The notes beneath the pieces are model-generated. The model was given only the letters and a program-made list of their open reading frames with translations. It searched no databases and was not told the origin of the DNA. Positions 44,563 to 54,962 of a DNA stretch of 64,000 nt are shown in pieces. Origin of the DNA: Pseudoxanthomonas japonensis (lineage in GTDB: Bacteria; Pseudomonadota; Gammaproteobacteria; Xanthomonadales; Xanthomonadaceae); assembly GCF_010093445.1 (NCBI RefSeq), contig NZ_PDWW01000023.1:1-64000 (forward strand). Direction: 5' to 3'. Position numbers and translations under genes: made by a program. Position 1 is the first letter of the stretch; the number at the start of each line of letters is the position of its first letter.

Positions 44563-45459
44563 ATGGCACAGGGAGACAGCATGGCCATGACCCCGCCGCA
44601 GGCACTGGAGCGCGACTGGCGCACCCCGCTGGAACTGCTGGTATTGGGCGCGATCTGGGGCAGCTCGTTCCTCTTCATGCGCATCGCGGCCAACCCGTTC
44701 GGTCCGTTTGCGCTGGTGGAAGTGCGGCTCGCGCTCGGCGCGCTGGTCCTGCTGCCGTTCCTGTGGCGCGAGCGCGCGCATTTCCGTGCTGGCCTGTGGC
44801 CGAAGCTCGCGATCATCGGCGCGATCAACTCGGCCATTCCGTTCCTGCTGTTCGCCTGGGCCGCGCAGCGTTCGCCGGCGGCCATCGGTGCGATCTGCAA
44901 CGCGATGACGGTGCTGTTCGCCGCGATGGTCGGCTTCCTGTTCTTCGGCCAGAAGATCGGCCTGCGCCGCTCGCTGGCGTTGCTGGTCGGCTTCATCGGC
45001 GTGGTGGTGCTGGCGACCAGCAAGGCCGGCGGCCTGAGTGTCGGCGGTGCCGTCATGGCGGGCGCGACCGCGGCGCTGCTTTACGGTGTCGGCGTGAACC
45101 TGGTGCGCAAGCACCTGGCCGGTATTCCGCCCGCGGCCGCGGCGGCGGCGACATTGAGTTGCGCAGCGCTGCTGGTGCTGCCGTTCGCGGCGACGCACTG
45201 GCCCACGCATGCGATCGGCGCCGGCCCATGGGGTGCGGCGATCGCCATCGGCGTTGTCTGCACCGGCTACGCCTTCCTGCTGTACTACCGGCTGATCCAC
45301 CGCATCGGTCCCGCGCGCGCGGCGACGGTGACCTACCTGGTGCCGCTGTTCGGCGCCGGCTTCGCCTGGCTGTTCCTCAATGAGCCGGTGACGCCGGCGA
45401 TGCTGGCGGCCGGCGCGCTGATCCTCGGCAGCGTGGCGGTGAGCCAGCGGGCGTCGTGA
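44563..45459 (+). CDS. EamA/DMT-family transporter
   Basis: This 298-residue transporter has ten predicted spans in two EamA repeats, starting LELLVLGAIWGSSFLFMRIAANPFGPFALVEVRL. The second repeat includes RIGPARAATVTYLVPLFGAGFAWLFLNEPVTPAM, typical of RhaT/YedA-like exporters. It is divergent from a GcvA-like LysR gene, which probably regulates it. Two starts have ribosome sites, 44563 (GAGGG) and 44581 (GGGAG); I list the longer. Substrate unknown. A REPIN lies just after the stop. Confidence 0.88.
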   Translation: MAQGDSMAMTPPQALERDWRTPLELLVLGAIWGSSFLFMRIAANPFGPFALVEVRLALGALVLLPFLWRERAHFRAGLWPKLAIIGAINSAIPFLLFAWAAQRSPAAIGAICNAMTVLFAAMVGFLFFGQKIGLRRSLALLVGFIGVVVLATSKAGGLSVGGAVMAGATAALLYGVGVNLVRKHLAGIPPAAAAAATLSCAALLVLPFAATHWPTHAIGAGPWGAAIAIGVVCTGYAFLLYYRLIHRIGPARAATVTYLVPLFGAGFAWLFLNEPVTPAMLAAGALILGSVAVSQRAS

Positions 45460-45478
45460 AAGTCAGGATTGCACCCCT

Positions 45479-45614
45479 GTAGGAGCGACGTAAGTCGCGA
45501 CCACACGGCGTCACAGTCGGGCGATGTCGGTCACACGCGCCTCGATCATTCTTCAGAACCACTGTGTGCTGGATCGTGCGGACATCCTGCGGTCGCGACT
45601 CACGTCGCTCCTAC
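45479..45614. repeat. GTAG-type REPIN
   Basis: GTAGGAGCGACGTAAGTCG at 45479 is mirrored by CGACTCACGTCGCTCCTAC ending at 45614, so the arms match over more than 20 bp with one difference. They enclose about 85 bp of unique sequence. The element lies between convergent EamA and cyclophilin genes, where it can form a long hairpin at both mRNA 3' ends. Confidence 0.88.
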
Positions 45615-45631
45615 AAGAAGCAGTCGACGAC

Positions 45632-46537
<906 letters not shown>

Positions 46538-46610
46538 GGGCATTCCTGGGCACGGGATGCCCGGATTGTAGTGCGCCCGGCGCGCAGTCTGTCGTCCCGG
46601 TGACGAGAGA

Positions 46611-47921
46611 TCAGGACTTGTAGTTCTTCGCGCGGTTGATGCCGAGCGCGATCAGCGTGCCCAGCGCACCCGACAGCAGGTAGGCGCCCAGCCACGACAG
46701 GCCGAAGTTGGCGCACAGACCCAACGCGACCAGGGGGGCGAAGCCGGCACCGATCAGCCAGGCCAGGTCGGAGGTCAGCGCGGCGCCGGTGTAGCGGTAG
46801 CGGCGACCGAAGTTGGCGGTGACCGCACCCGCGGCCTGGCCGTACGACAGACCGAGCAGGGCGAAGCCGATCAGGATGAAGGCGCCCTGGCCGACCGGGC
46901 CGCCCTCCATCAGCGTCGGGGCGAAGCCACTGAACATCGCGATGCCGACTGCCAGTCCGCCCAGCGTGCGCGCGCGACCGACACGGTCGGCGATCAGGCC
47001 CGAGACCACGATCGCGCCGGCGGCGATGAAGGCGCCGAGGATCTGCACCAGCAGGAAGCTGACGACCGATTGCTGCGAGTACAGCAGGGTCCAAGACAGC
47101 GGGAAGATGGTGACGATGTGGAACAGCGCATAGCTGGCGAGTGCGGCGAACGCGCCGATCACCACGTGGCGGCCCTTGGCCTGGAACAGCTGGCGTATCG
47201 GCGTGGGTTCCAGTTCCAGCTCGCCCATCTTGTCCTGGTATTCGTCCGCGACCACGATGCGCAGGCGCGCGAACAGCGCCACCACGTTGATGGCGAACGC
47301 GACGAAGAACGGATAGCGCCAGCCCCAGGTCAGCAGGTCGGTTTCTTCCAGGTTGGCGTAGAGGAACGCGAACACGCCGGCGGCGACGATGAATCCGACC
47401 GGCGCACCCAGCTGGCCGAGCATGGCGTACCAGCCGCGGCGCTCCTTCGGTGCATTAAGTGCGAGCAGCGACGGCAGGCCATCCCACGAACCACCCAGCG
47501 CCAGGCCCTGCAGCACGCGCAGGAAGGCCAGCAGTGCGATCGAAGCGGCACCGAGTGAGGCGTAGCCCGGCAGGAACGCGATACCGGCCGTTGCGGTGCC
47601 CAGCAGGAACAGCGCGACGGTCAGCTTGAGTCCGCGACCCCAGCGATCCTGGATCTTCATCGACAGCATGGTGCCGAACGGACGCGCGACGAACGCCAGC
47701 GCGAACAGCGCGAACGACCATAGCGTTCCCTCCAGGCGGTCCACGAACGGGAAGAACACCGACGGGAAGATCAGCGCCGAGGCGATGCCGAAGACGAAGA
47801 AGTCGAAGTACTCGGACGCGCGCCCGATCACCACGCCGACGGCGATCTCGCCCGGGGCGACATCGGCATGGGCCTTGGTGCCATGGTCGTGGGTGGAAGT
47901 CGTGGGGCTGATGGACGCCAT
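46611..47921 (-). CDS. MFS transporter, metabolite:proton symporter type
   Basis: This 436-residue protein has twelve predicted spans after a His-rich hydrophilic N-terminus ([10 protein letters not shown]). [24 protein letters not shown] and the A-motif-like [12 protein letters not shown] place it in the MHS branch, together with [30 protein letters not shown]. The start at 47921 was chosen at MASISPT; the frame stays open to 48011. It is divergent from cyoA, and the FNR/Anr box between them could also act on this gene, since its centre is about 124 bp from the start codon. Confidence 0.87.
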   Translation of the reverse strand: MASISPTTSTHDHGTKAHADVAPGEIAVGVVIGRASEYFDFFVFGIASALIFPSVFFPFVDRLEGTLWSFALFALAFVARPFGTMLSMKIQDRWGRGLKLTVALFLLGTATAGIAFLPGYASLGAASIALLAFLRVLQGLALGGSWDGLPSLLALNAPKERRGWYAMLGQLGAPVGFIVAAGVFAFLYANLEETDLLTWGWRYPFFVAFAINVVALFARLRIVVADEYQDKMGELELEPTPIRQLFQAKGRHVVIGAFAALASYALFHIVTIFPLSWTLLYSQQSVVSFLLVQILGAFIAAGAIVVSGLIADRVGRARTLGGLAVGIAMFSGFAPTLMEGGPVGQGAFILIGFALLGLSYGQAAGAVTANFGRRYRYTGAALTSDLAWLIGAGFAPLVALGLCANFGLSWLGAYLLSGALGTLIALGINRAKNYKS

Positions 47922-48038
47922 GGGAACGGGGCTGCCGGGTCGGACCAGGGGAAAGGTACGCCCATAGGGTCGCAGACCGCACCCGCCGTCGCGATAGGAC
48001 AAAACGTCCAATACTCCGCGCAGGGCCGGCGCACTACA

Positions 48039-48052
48039 TTGATCCAGATCAA
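48039..48052. promoter_or_regulatory. perfect FNR/Anr box before cyoA
   Basis: TTGAT-CCAG-ATCAA agrees with the FNR/Anr consensus at all defined positions. Its centre is about 25 bp before the cyoA ATG, which would overlap the promoter and suits repression under low oxygen, as FNR does for cyo in E. coli. Activation of the divergent MFS gene is an alternative. Confidence 0.75.
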
Positions 48053-48070
48053 TCCGTAAGCCCCACGCCC

Positions 48071-49141
48071 ATGTCCCTCATGCGCAGAGCCCTGCAGGCC
48101 GCCGTGGCGATGTCCGCCGCCGCCGTGCTGTCGGGGTGCAACCTGCAGGTCCTCAACCCCGCCGGCGACATCGCCGCCCGCCAGGGCCACCTGATCCTGG
48201 TGGCGACGGCGCTGATGCTGATCGTGATCATCCCGGTGATCGCGCTGACGTTCTGGTTCGCCTGGCGTTACCGCGCGTCGAACACGCAGGCCACCTACAA
48301 GCCCGACTGGGACCACTCCACGCAGCTGGAGCTGGTCATCTGGGGCGTGCCGCTGCTGATCATCATCGCGCTGGGTGCGGTGACGTGGATTGGCACGCAC
48401 CTGCTGGATCCTTACCGTCCGCTGGGCCGTATCGCCGAAGGGCGGCCGGTGCCGGAAGCGGTCAAGCCGCTGGAAGTGCAGGTGGTCGCGCTGGATTGGA
48501 AATGGCTGTTCGTCTATCCGGAATACGGCGTCGCCTCGGTCAACCAGATGGCCGCGCCGGTCGACCGTCCGATCACCTTCCGCCTGACCTCGTCGTCGAC
48601 GATGAATGCGTTCTACGTGCCGGCGCTGGCGGGCATGATCTACACGATGCCGGCGATGGAGACCAAGCTCCACGCGGTGATGAACAAGGCAGGCGACTAC
48701 GAGGGCTTCTCGTCGCACTACAGCGGCGCAGGCTTCTCGCACATGCGCTTCCGTTTCCATGCGTTGTCCGATGAAGGCTTCGACCGCTGGATCGAAGAAA
48801 CCCGTGCCGGCGGCCAGGCGCTGACCCGCGCCGAGTACCTGCAGCTCGAAGTGCCCAGTTCGCGCGAGCCATCGCGCCTGTATGCGTCCGTCGATGCCGG
48901 CCTGTTCGACGCGGTGGTGAACCGCTGCGTCGATACCGATCGCCTGTGCATGGACCAGATGATGGCCTACGACGCGATGGGCGGGCGCGGACTGGACAGC
49001 ACCGATCCGCTGCAGCGGCCGCGTCGCGGCAACCTTGCCAGTGGCCCCTTCGTCCGTTCCGATCTCTGCACGGTCGAGACCGCGCAGGCCGCGGCCCGCA
49101 TGTCGCCCATTACCACCGCTGGCGGTTTGAAGGCGCCCTGA
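48071..49141 (+). CDS. cyoA: cytochrome o ubiquinol oxidase subunit II
   Basis: This 356-residue subunit begins with a lipobox (AAAVLSGC, Cys23), has two spans (about 40-65 and 90-108) and a periplasmic cupredoxin domain. That domain has DWKWLFVYPEYGVASVNQMAAP and SSHYSGAGFSHMRFRF, where cytochrome c oxidases would have the CuA ligands. Their absence marks a quinol oxidase. It is longer than E. coli CyoA (315) because of a C-terminal extension. It is first in the series cyoABCD-SURF1-regB-regA, with an FNR/Anr box upstream. Confidence 0.93.
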   Translation: MSLMRRALQAAVAMSAAAVLSGCNLQVLNPAGDIAARQGHLILVATALMLIVIIPVIALTFWFAWRYRASNTQATYKPDWDHSTQLELVIWGVPLLIIIALGAVTWIGTHLLDPYRPLGRIAEGRPVPEAVKPLEVQVVALDWKWLFVYPEYGVASVNQMAAPVDRPITFRLTSSSTMNAFYVPALAGMIYTMPAMETKLHAVMNKAGDYEGFSSHYSGAGFSHMRFRFHALSDEGFDRWIEETRAGGQALTRAEYLQLEVPSSREPSRLYASVDAGLFDAVVNRCVDTDRLCMDQMMAYDAMGGRGLDSTDPLQRPRRGNLASGPFVRSDLCTVETAQAAARMSPITTAGGLKAP

Positions 49142-49183
49142 CGCGCTTCGCCGCCGCACCCCTGGATTCACCGGATTCGCCCG

Positions 49184-51223
49184 ATGGCTTTTGATACCAG
49201 CACCGTCACGCACTCCCCGATCACCGGTCGCCTGGCCTGGGATGCGATTCCCATGCTGCACGACCCGATCATCGCCGCGACCTTCATCGGTACCTGCCTG
49301 GGTGGCCTGGCGCTGGTCGCGGTGATCACCCGGTACAAGCTGTGGGGCTGGCTGTGGCGCGAGTGGTTCACCAGCATCGACCACAAGAAGATCGGCATCA
49401 TGTACATGGTGCTGGGCCTGGTGATGCTGCTGCGCGGTTTCGCCGACGCGATCATGATGCGCCTGCACCAGGCGATGGCCTTCGGCGACAACATGGGCTA
49501 TCTGCCGCCGCACCACTACGACCAGATCTTCACCGCCCACGGCGTGATCATGATCTTCTTCGTGGCCATGCCGCTGGTCACCGGTCTGATGAACTACCTG
49601 GTGCCGCTGCAGATCGGCGCGCGCGACGTGGCGTTCCCGTTCCTCAACAACTTCAGCTTCTGGATGACCACCGCCGGCGCGGTGCTGGTCATGCTGTCGC
49701 TGTTCCTCGGCGAGTTCTCGACATCGGGCTGGCTGGCGCTGTCCAACCTGGGCAACCAGGATCCCGGGGTGGGACTCGACTACTACATCTGGGCGTTGCA
49801 GATCGCCGGCGTCGGTACGTTGTTATCAGGCGTCAACCTGCTGGTGACCATCCTCAAGATGCGTGCGCCCGGCATGGGCCTGATGAAGATGCCGGTGTTC
49901 ACCTGGACGGCGCTGTGCACCAACGTGCTGATCGTGGTGTCGTTCCCGGTGCTGACCGCCGTGCTGGTGCTGATGACGCTGGACCGCTACGTCGGCACCA
50001 ACTTCTTCACCACGGACCTTGGCGGCAACGCCATGCTGTACGTCAACCTGATCTGGATCTGGGGCCACCCGGAGGTCTACATCCTGATCCTGCCGCTGTT
50101 CGGCGTGTTCTCCGAGATCGTGTCCACGTATTCCGGCAAGCGCCTGTTCGGCTACTCGTCGATGGTCTACGCCACGGTCTGCATCACCGTGCTGTCGTAC
50201 CTGGTGTGGCTGCACCACTTCTTCACCATGGGCTCGGGCGCCAGCGTCAACTCGTTCTTCGGCATCACCACGATGATCATCTCGATCCCGACGGGCGCGA
50301 AGATCTTCAACTGGCTGTTCACCATGTACCGCGGCCGCATCCGCTTCGAAGTGCCGATGCTGTGGACGATGGGCTTCATGGTGACTTTCGTGATCGGTGG
50401 CATGACCGGCGTGCTGCTGGCGGTGCCGCCGGCGGATTTCGTGCTGCACAACTCGCTGTTCCTGGTGGCGCACTTCCACAACGTCATCATCGGCGGCGTG
50501 GTGTTCGGCCTGTTCGCGGCGATGACGCACTGGTTCCCGAAGGCCTTCGGCTTCAAGCTCGACGACTTCTGGGGCAAGGTGTCGTTCTGGTTCTGGCTGG
50601 CCGGCTACTGGTTCGCGTTCACGCCGCTGTACGTGCTGGGGCTGATGGGCGTGACGCGCCGCATGAGCCACTTCGACGATCCGTCGCTGCAGATCTGGTT
50701 CCAGATCGCCGCCTTCGGCGCGGTACTGGTGGCGATCGGCATCGCCGCGTTCCTGTTCTGCATCTACATCAGCTTCCGTCGCCGCGAGCAGCTGCGCGAC
50801 CACACCGGCGATCCGTGGGGTGGCCGCACGCTGGAGTGGTCCACGTCGTCGCCGCCGCCGGATTACAACTTCGCCTTCACCCCGGTGGTGCACGACACCG
50901 ATGCCTGGACGGACATGAAGCAGCGCGGTTTCCAGCGTCCGCGTGACGGGTTCAAGGCGATCCACATGCCGCGCAATACCGGGGCCGGCGTCATCCTGTC
51001 GGTGCTGAGCACGCTGCTCGGCTTCGCGATGATCTGGCATGTGTGGTGGCTGGCGGGCGTGTCGCTGCTGGCGACGATCGTCTATGCGATCTGGCACAGC
51101 TTCGACCGCGACCGCGATTACTACATCCCGGCCGACGAGGTCGCGCGCACCGAGACGGCGCGTACCGGACAGCTGGAACGCGCCCTGTTGAACCAAGGCC
51201 TTGCGGATCACGCCCATGTCTGA
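49184..51223 (+). CDS. cyoB: cytochrome o ubiquinol oxidase subunit I
   Basis: This 679-residue catalytic subunit carries haem and CuB and pumps protons while reducing oxygen with ubiquinol. It contains the haem-copper core: [57 protein letters not shown], the CuB/cross-link region [30 protein letters not shown] and [15 protein letters not shown]. The size matches CyoB (663 in E. coli). The 42-bp gap after cyoA and the 8-bp overlap into cyoC show one operon. Confidence 0.95.
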   Translation: MAFDTSTVTHSPITGRLAWDAIPMLHDPIIAATFIGTCLGGLALVAVITRYKLWGWLWREWFTSIDHKKIGIMYMVLGLVMLLRGFADAIMMRLHQAMAFGDNMGYLPPHHYDQIFTAHGVIMIFFVAMPLVTGLMNYLVPLQIGARDVAFPFLNNFSFWMTTAGAVLVMLSLFLGEFSTSGWLALSNLGNQDPGVGLDYYIWALQIAGVGTLLSGVNLLVTILKMRAPGMGLMKMPVFTWTALCTNVLIVVSFPVLTAVLVLMTLDRYVGTNFFTTDLGGNAMLYVNLIWIWGHPEVYILILPLFGVFSEIVSTYSGKRLFGYSSMVYATVCITVLSYLVWLHHFFTMGSGASVNSFFGITTMIISIPTGAKIFNWLFTMYRGRIRFEVPMLWTMGFMVTFVIGGMTGVLLAVPPADFVLHNSLFLVAHFHNVIIGGVVFGLFAAMTHWFPKAFGFKLDDFWGKVSFWFWLAGYWFAFTPLYVLGLMGVTRRMSHFDDPSLQIWFQIAAFGAVLVAIGIAAFLFCIYISFRRREQLRDHTGDPWGGRTLEWSTSSPPPDYNFAFTPVVHDTDAWTDMKQRGFQRPRDGFKAIHMPRNTGAGVILSVLSTLLGFAMIWHVWWLAGVSLLATIVYAIWHSFDRDRDYYIPADEVARTETARTGQLERALLNQGLADHAHV

Positions 51224-51848
51224 GTCCATCGCCCTCAATCGACCCGACGGCTCGCCGGTGTTCCTGGACACCGACGGCAGGCATCATCCGGAGAACGGCA
51301 CGCTGCTGGGCTTCTGGATCTACCTGCTCAGCGACCTGATGATCTTCGGCAGCCTGTTCGCCACGTTCGGCGTGTTCTCCGGCAGCTACGCCGCCGGCCC
51401 GTCCGGTCGCGACCTGTTCCTGCCGAACCTGCACCTGATCGCGATCAACACCGGCATCCTCCTGGTGTCGTCGATCACCTACGGCTTCGCCATGCTGGCG
51501 ATGTTCAAGCGCAACGCCCGCGCGACCATCGGCTGGCTGCTGGTCACCGGCCTGCTGGGCCTGGGCTTCCTGTCGATCGAGATCTACGAGTTCCACCACC
51601 TGATCCATCTCGGCGCGGGTCCGCAGCGCAGCGCGTTCCTGTCGGCGTTCTTCACCCTGGTCGGCACGCACGGCCTGCACGTGCTGTTCGGTGTCGTCTG
51701 GCTGGTCGTGCTGTGCGTCCAGGTGCGCAAGTGGGGACTGAACCGGACCACCACGCGCCGCATCGCATGCCTGTCGATGTTCTGGCATTTCCTGGACGTC
51801 GTCTGGATCGGCGTCTTCACCTTTGTCTACCTGATGGGCGTGCAGTGA
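51216..51848 (+). CDS. cyoC: cytochrome o ubiquinol oxidase subunit III
   Basis: This 210-residue membrane subunit has five predicted spans. [61 protein letters not shown] and [24 protein letters not shown] are typical of CyoC. It supports the catalytic subunit and proton movement. The ATG lies inside the end of cyoB (8-bp overlap), and its own stop overlaps the cyoD start, so translation is probably coupled. Confidence 0.94.
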   Translation: MSESIALNRPDGSPVFLDTDGRHHPENGTLLGFWIYLLSDLMIFGSLFATFGVFSGSYAAGPSGRDLFLPNLHLIAINTGILLVSSITYGFAMLAMFKRNARATIGWLLVTGLLGLGFLSIEIYEFHHLIHLGAGPQRSAFLSAFFTLVGTHGLHVLFGVVWLVVLCVQVRKWGLNRTTTRRIACLSMFWHFLDVVWIGVFTFVYLMGVQ

Positions 51849-52252
51849 TGAGCCATCCTTCCTCCGATTCGCACCACGACGACGATTTCCTCGAGGACGG
51901 CATCCCGCACGCCAACCTCAAGGAATACGCGACAGGCTTCGTGCTGTCGGTCATCCTGACCGCGATCCCGTTCTGGCTGGTCATGGCCAAGGTACTGCCC
52001 ACGCCCGCCATCACCACGCTGGTGATCCTGGCGTTCGCGATGGTCCAGGTCGTCGTGCACATGGTCTATTTCCTGCACATGAATCCGAAGTCGGAAGGCG
52101 GCTGGAACCTGTTCGCGCTGATCTTCACCGCGGTGCTGCTGGTGATCGTGCTGAGCGGTACCTTGTGGGTCATGCACAACATGAACACCAACATGATGCC
52201 GGGCACTCACGACATGCATCGGATGCAGGAAGCGGCCCAGAGCCTGCCGTGA
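51848..52252 (+). CDS. cyoD: cytochrome o ubiquinol oxidase subunit IV
   Basis: This 134-residue subunit starts with an acidic His/Asp tail (SHHDDDFLED), then LKEYATGFVLSVILTAIPFWLVM and two more spans, with VVHMVYFLHMNPKSEGGWNLFALIFTAVLLVIV, the standard CyoD pattern. It helps insert CuB into subunit I. The start overlaps the cyoC stop (ATGA). No cyoE (haem O synthase) follows, so that enzyme must be encoded elsewhere. Confidence 0.93.
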   Translation: MSHPSSDSHHDDDFLEDGIPHANLKEYATGFVLSVILTAIPFWLVMAKVLPTPAITTLVILAFAMVQVVVHMVYFLHMNPKSEGGWNLFALIFTAVLLVIVLSGTLWVMHNMNTNMMPGTHDMHRMQEAAQSLP

Positions 52253-53043
52253 CCGCTTCGGCCACCGCGACACCGGTTCCGCCGCGCAGGCGGTGGCTGG
52301 TCGCGTTCGCCGTGTTGCTGGCGGGCGCGTTCTGCGGATTCATTGCGCTGGGCGTGTGGCAGGTGCAGCGGCTGGCGTGGAAGCACGAGTTGATCGCCCG
52401 CGTCGATGCGCGCATCCACGCGAAGGCCGTGCCTTCGCCATCTCGCGCGCAGTGGCCTGCCGTCAGCGACGCGAACGACAGTTACCGACGCGTGTCGGTC
52501 AGCGGGCGCTTCGTTCCCGGCAGCGAAACGCGCACGCAGGCCGTCACCGAGCTCGGCGGAGGGTTCTGGCTATTGCAGCCGTTGCACACCGACGGCGGCG
52601 ATTACGTGCTGGTGAACCGCGGCTTCGTGCCGACCAGTGCGCCATCAGCGCCGGCGCCGGCAGGCCGGGTGTCGGTGCAGGGCCTGCTGCGCATCAGCGA
52701 ACCGGAAGGCGGCTTCCTGCGCCACAACGTCCCGGAACAGGACCGCTGGTACTCGCGCGACGTCGCCGCCATCGCGCGGAAGCACGGCTTGCCTGCGGAA
52801 CAGGTCGCGCCGTTCTTCATCGATGCGGACCGCGATGCGGCGTCGCGCGACTGGCCGCGCGGCGGCATGACGGTGGTGAAATTCCGCGACTCGCACCTGT
52901 CCTACGCGTTGACCTGGTTCGGACTGGCGCTGCTGACACTGCTGGCCGGCGGCTATCTGGTCGCGTCGGAGCGCCGATTGCGCCATGATCGGCGGCGAAA
53001 CGACTCGCGCCCCGATCATGCACGCACCCACGAGCCAGGATGA
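52249..53043 (+). CDS. SURF1 family oxidase assembly protein
   Basis: This 264-residue protein has the SURF1 plan: an N-terminal span (WLVAFAVLLAGAFCGFIALGVWQVQRLAWKHELI), a periplasmic domain (YRRVSVSGRFVPGSETR, GFWLLQPLHTDGGDYVLVNRGFVP, EPEGGFLRHN) and a C-terminal span (ALTWFGLALLTLLAGGYLVA). SURF1 helps insert haem into terminal oxidases. The start is a GTG overlapping the cyoD stop. SURF1 is best known for haem a oxidases, yet here it is bound to a quinol oxidase set. It overlaps the kinase gene by 59 bp. Confidence 0.9.
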   Translation: MTASATATPVPPRRRWLVAFAVLLAGAFCGFIALGVWQVQRLAWKHELIARVDARIHAKAVPSPSRAQWPAVSDANDSYRRVSVSGRFVPGSETRTQAVTELGGGFWLLQPLHTDGGDYVLVNRGFVPTSAPSAPAPAGRVSVQGLLRISEPEGGFLRHNVPEQDRWYSRDVAAIARKHGLPAEQVAPFFIDADRDAASRDWPRGGMTVVKFRDSHLSYALTWFGLALLTLLAGGYLVASERRLRHDRRRNDSRPDHARTHEPG

Positions 53044-54361
53044 GGTCGGCACCGCACGCAGGGCCTCCAACGTGAGCAGCTCCCGCGACCGGGCGGGGCT
53101 GCGCAACATGCAGCAGCTCATCCAGCTGCGCTGGATCGCCGTGGTGGGGCAGGTGGCCACCATTTTCGTGGTGCATCATGGCCTCGGCATCGCGCTGCCG
53201 CTGGGCCTGATGTGCGGCGTGCTGGCCGCGTTGGCCGTCTTCAACCTGGTAAGCCAGTTGTGGTGGCGACGGCGCGAGCACGTGTCGAGCACCGCCCTGC
53301 TGGTCGGCCTGCTGGTCGACGTTGCGTCGCTGACCATCCAGTTGTACCTGTCCGGGGGCATCACCAATCCGTTCGTCTTCCTCTACCTGCTGCAGGTCGT
53401 GCTGGGCACGGTGCTGCTGCGCGCCACCCTGAGCTGGGTGATCGCCGCCGCCGCCGCGCTGTGCATCACCGGACTGACGCTGGTGCGCACGCCGCTGGAA
53501 CTGACGGTGGCACCGGCACGCGGGCTGGCCGATCACTATGTGCAGGGACTGCTGATCTGCTTCCTGCTGATCGCCGGCCTGCTGGTCGTGTTCATCACCC
53601 GCATCGGCCGCATCCTGCGCGAGCGCGATGCGCGCCTGGCGGAACTGCGCCAGCGCGCCGCCGAGGAAGATCACATCGTCCGCATGGGCCTGCTGGCCTC
53701 GGGCGCGGCGCATGAGCTCGGCACGCCGCTGTCCACGCTGTCGGTGATCCTGGGCGACTGGCAGCACCTGCCGACGATGGCCTCTGATGGCGAACTGCAC
53801 AACGACGTGCTGGAAATGCAGGCGCAGGTGGCGCGCTGCAAGTCGATCGTCACCAACATCCTGCTCGCCGCCGGCGGACCCCGCGCCGAGGCGCCGACCG
53901 AGACCACGCTGCATGCCATGCTGGACGACCTGGCGGCCGAATGGCGCGACGCGCGCAATCCGCCGTCCTTCCGTTACAGCAACCGCTGCGACACGGATCC
54001 GGCCATCGTCTCGGATGTCGGCCTGCGGCAGATGGTCTTCAACGTGCTGGACAACGCGCTGGAATCGTCGCCGGAATGGGTGGCGATGGAGGCGCGCTGC
54101 GACGGCGACACGCTGGTGATCGAGATCAGCGACGCGGGCACGGGCTTCGTCGCCGACGTGCTGCAGCGGCTGGGTACCCCCTACAACACCAGCAAGGGGC
54201 GGCCGGGCGGCGGCCTGGGCCTGTTCCTGTCGGTGAATGTCGCGCGCACGCTGGGTGGTAGCCTGACGGCGAAGAACCGGCCGCAGGGCGGCGCCGTGGT
54301 CACGCTGGCGCTGCCGCTGGCCACCATCGCCATCGAGGACGACGATGATGAGCAAGACTGA
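52985..54361 (+). CDS. regB: RegB/PrrB-type redox sensor histidine kinase
   Basis: This 458-residue kinase has six predicted spans (about 45-210), including the quinone-associated motif GGITNPF (124-130) found in RegB. The H-box is GAAHELGTPLST with His243. Cys285 in RCKSIV lies 42 residues on; redox-active Cys265 of Rhodobacter RegB is 40 residues after His225, so it may be equivalent. The ATP-binding domain has DNALESS and GGGLGLFLS. It probably senses respiratory-chain redox state and phosphorylates the next gene's product. An ATG at 53018 would shorten the overlap with the SURF1 gene. Confidence 0.88.
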   Translation: MIGGETTRAPIMHAPTSQDEVGTARRASNVSSSRDRAGLRNMQQLIQLRWIAVVGQVATIFVVHHGLGIALPLGLMCGVLAALAVFNLVSQLWWRRREHVSSTALLVGLLVDVASLTIQLYLSGGITNPFVFLYLLQVVLGTVLLRATLSWVIAAAAALCITGLTLVRTPLELTVAPARGLADHYVQGLLICFLLIAGLLVVFITRIGRILRERDARLAELRQRAAEEDHIVRMGLLASGAAHELGTPLSTLSVILGDWQHLPTMASDGELHNDVLEMQAQVARCKSIVTNILLAAGGPRAEAPTETTLHAMLDDLAAEWRDARNPPSFRYSNRCDTDPAIVSDVGLRQMVFNVLDNALESSPEWVAMEARCDGDTLVIEISDAGTGFVADVLQRLGTPYNTSKGRPGGGLGLFLSVNVARTLGGSLTAKNRPQGGAVVTLALPLATIAIEDDDDEQD

Positions 54362-54887
54362 TCGCCGCCTGCTGATCGTCGAGGACGACGCGGCCTTCGC
54401 GCGCACGCTGGTCCGCTCGTTCGAACGCCGTGGCTACCAGGTGCGCCATCTGGCCGGCGAGGATGGCATGCCGGCGCTGCTGGAGGACTTCGCGCCGACC
54501 CACGCCGTCGTCGACCTCAAGCTCGCCGCGGGTGCGTCGGGCCTGTCCAGCGTGAAGCACCTGCATGCCTTCGATGCGGAGATGGTCATCATCGTGCTGA
54601 CCGGTTACGCGAGCATCGCCACCGCCGTGGAGGCGATCAAACTGGGCGCCCGCCACTATCTGGCCAAGCCGTCCAACACCGACGACATCGAAGCTGCCTT
54701 CCAGCGCGCCGCCGGCGACACCGAGGTGGAACTGACCGAGCGCACGACGTCGATCAAGACGCTCGAGTGGGAACATATCCACGAGGCGCTCGCCGCCAGC
54801 GACTTCAACATCTCCGAGGCCGCGCGCCGGCTGGGACTGCACCGGCGCACGCTGGCACGCAAGCTCGAGAAGCGGCGGGTCAAATAG
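54345..54887 (+). CDS. regA: RegA/PrrA-type response regulator
   Basis: This 180-residue regulator has a receiver domain (LLIVEDDAAFARTLVRSFERRGY; phosphoacceptor Asp57 in VVDLKL; LTGYAS; LAKPS) and a Fis-type helix-turn-helix. The latter, ISEAARRLGLHRRTLARKL, is the hallmark of the RegA family. Its start overlaps the kinase gene, so the two are co-translated. RegA homologues control terminal oxidases and other redox functions, making cyo a likely target. The insertion AAGA after the phosphoacceptor loop differs from the usual EDG-type spacing and is worth noting. Confidence 0.9.
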   Translation: MMSKTDRRLLIVEDDAAFARTLVRSFERRGYQVRHLAGEDGMPALLEDFAPTHAVVDLKLAAGASGLSSVKHLHAFDAEMVIIVLTGYASIATAVEAIKLGARHYLAKPSNTDDIEAAFQRAAGDTEVELTERTTSIKTLEWEHIHEALAASDFNISEAARRLGLHRRTLARKLEKRRVK

Positions 54888-54962
54888 CAGTCCGCGGCTG
54901 CGTGCCCGCATCCACGCGCCACGGCGTCGCGTACCGGCATCAGTTCCCTCTGGTACGACGCG

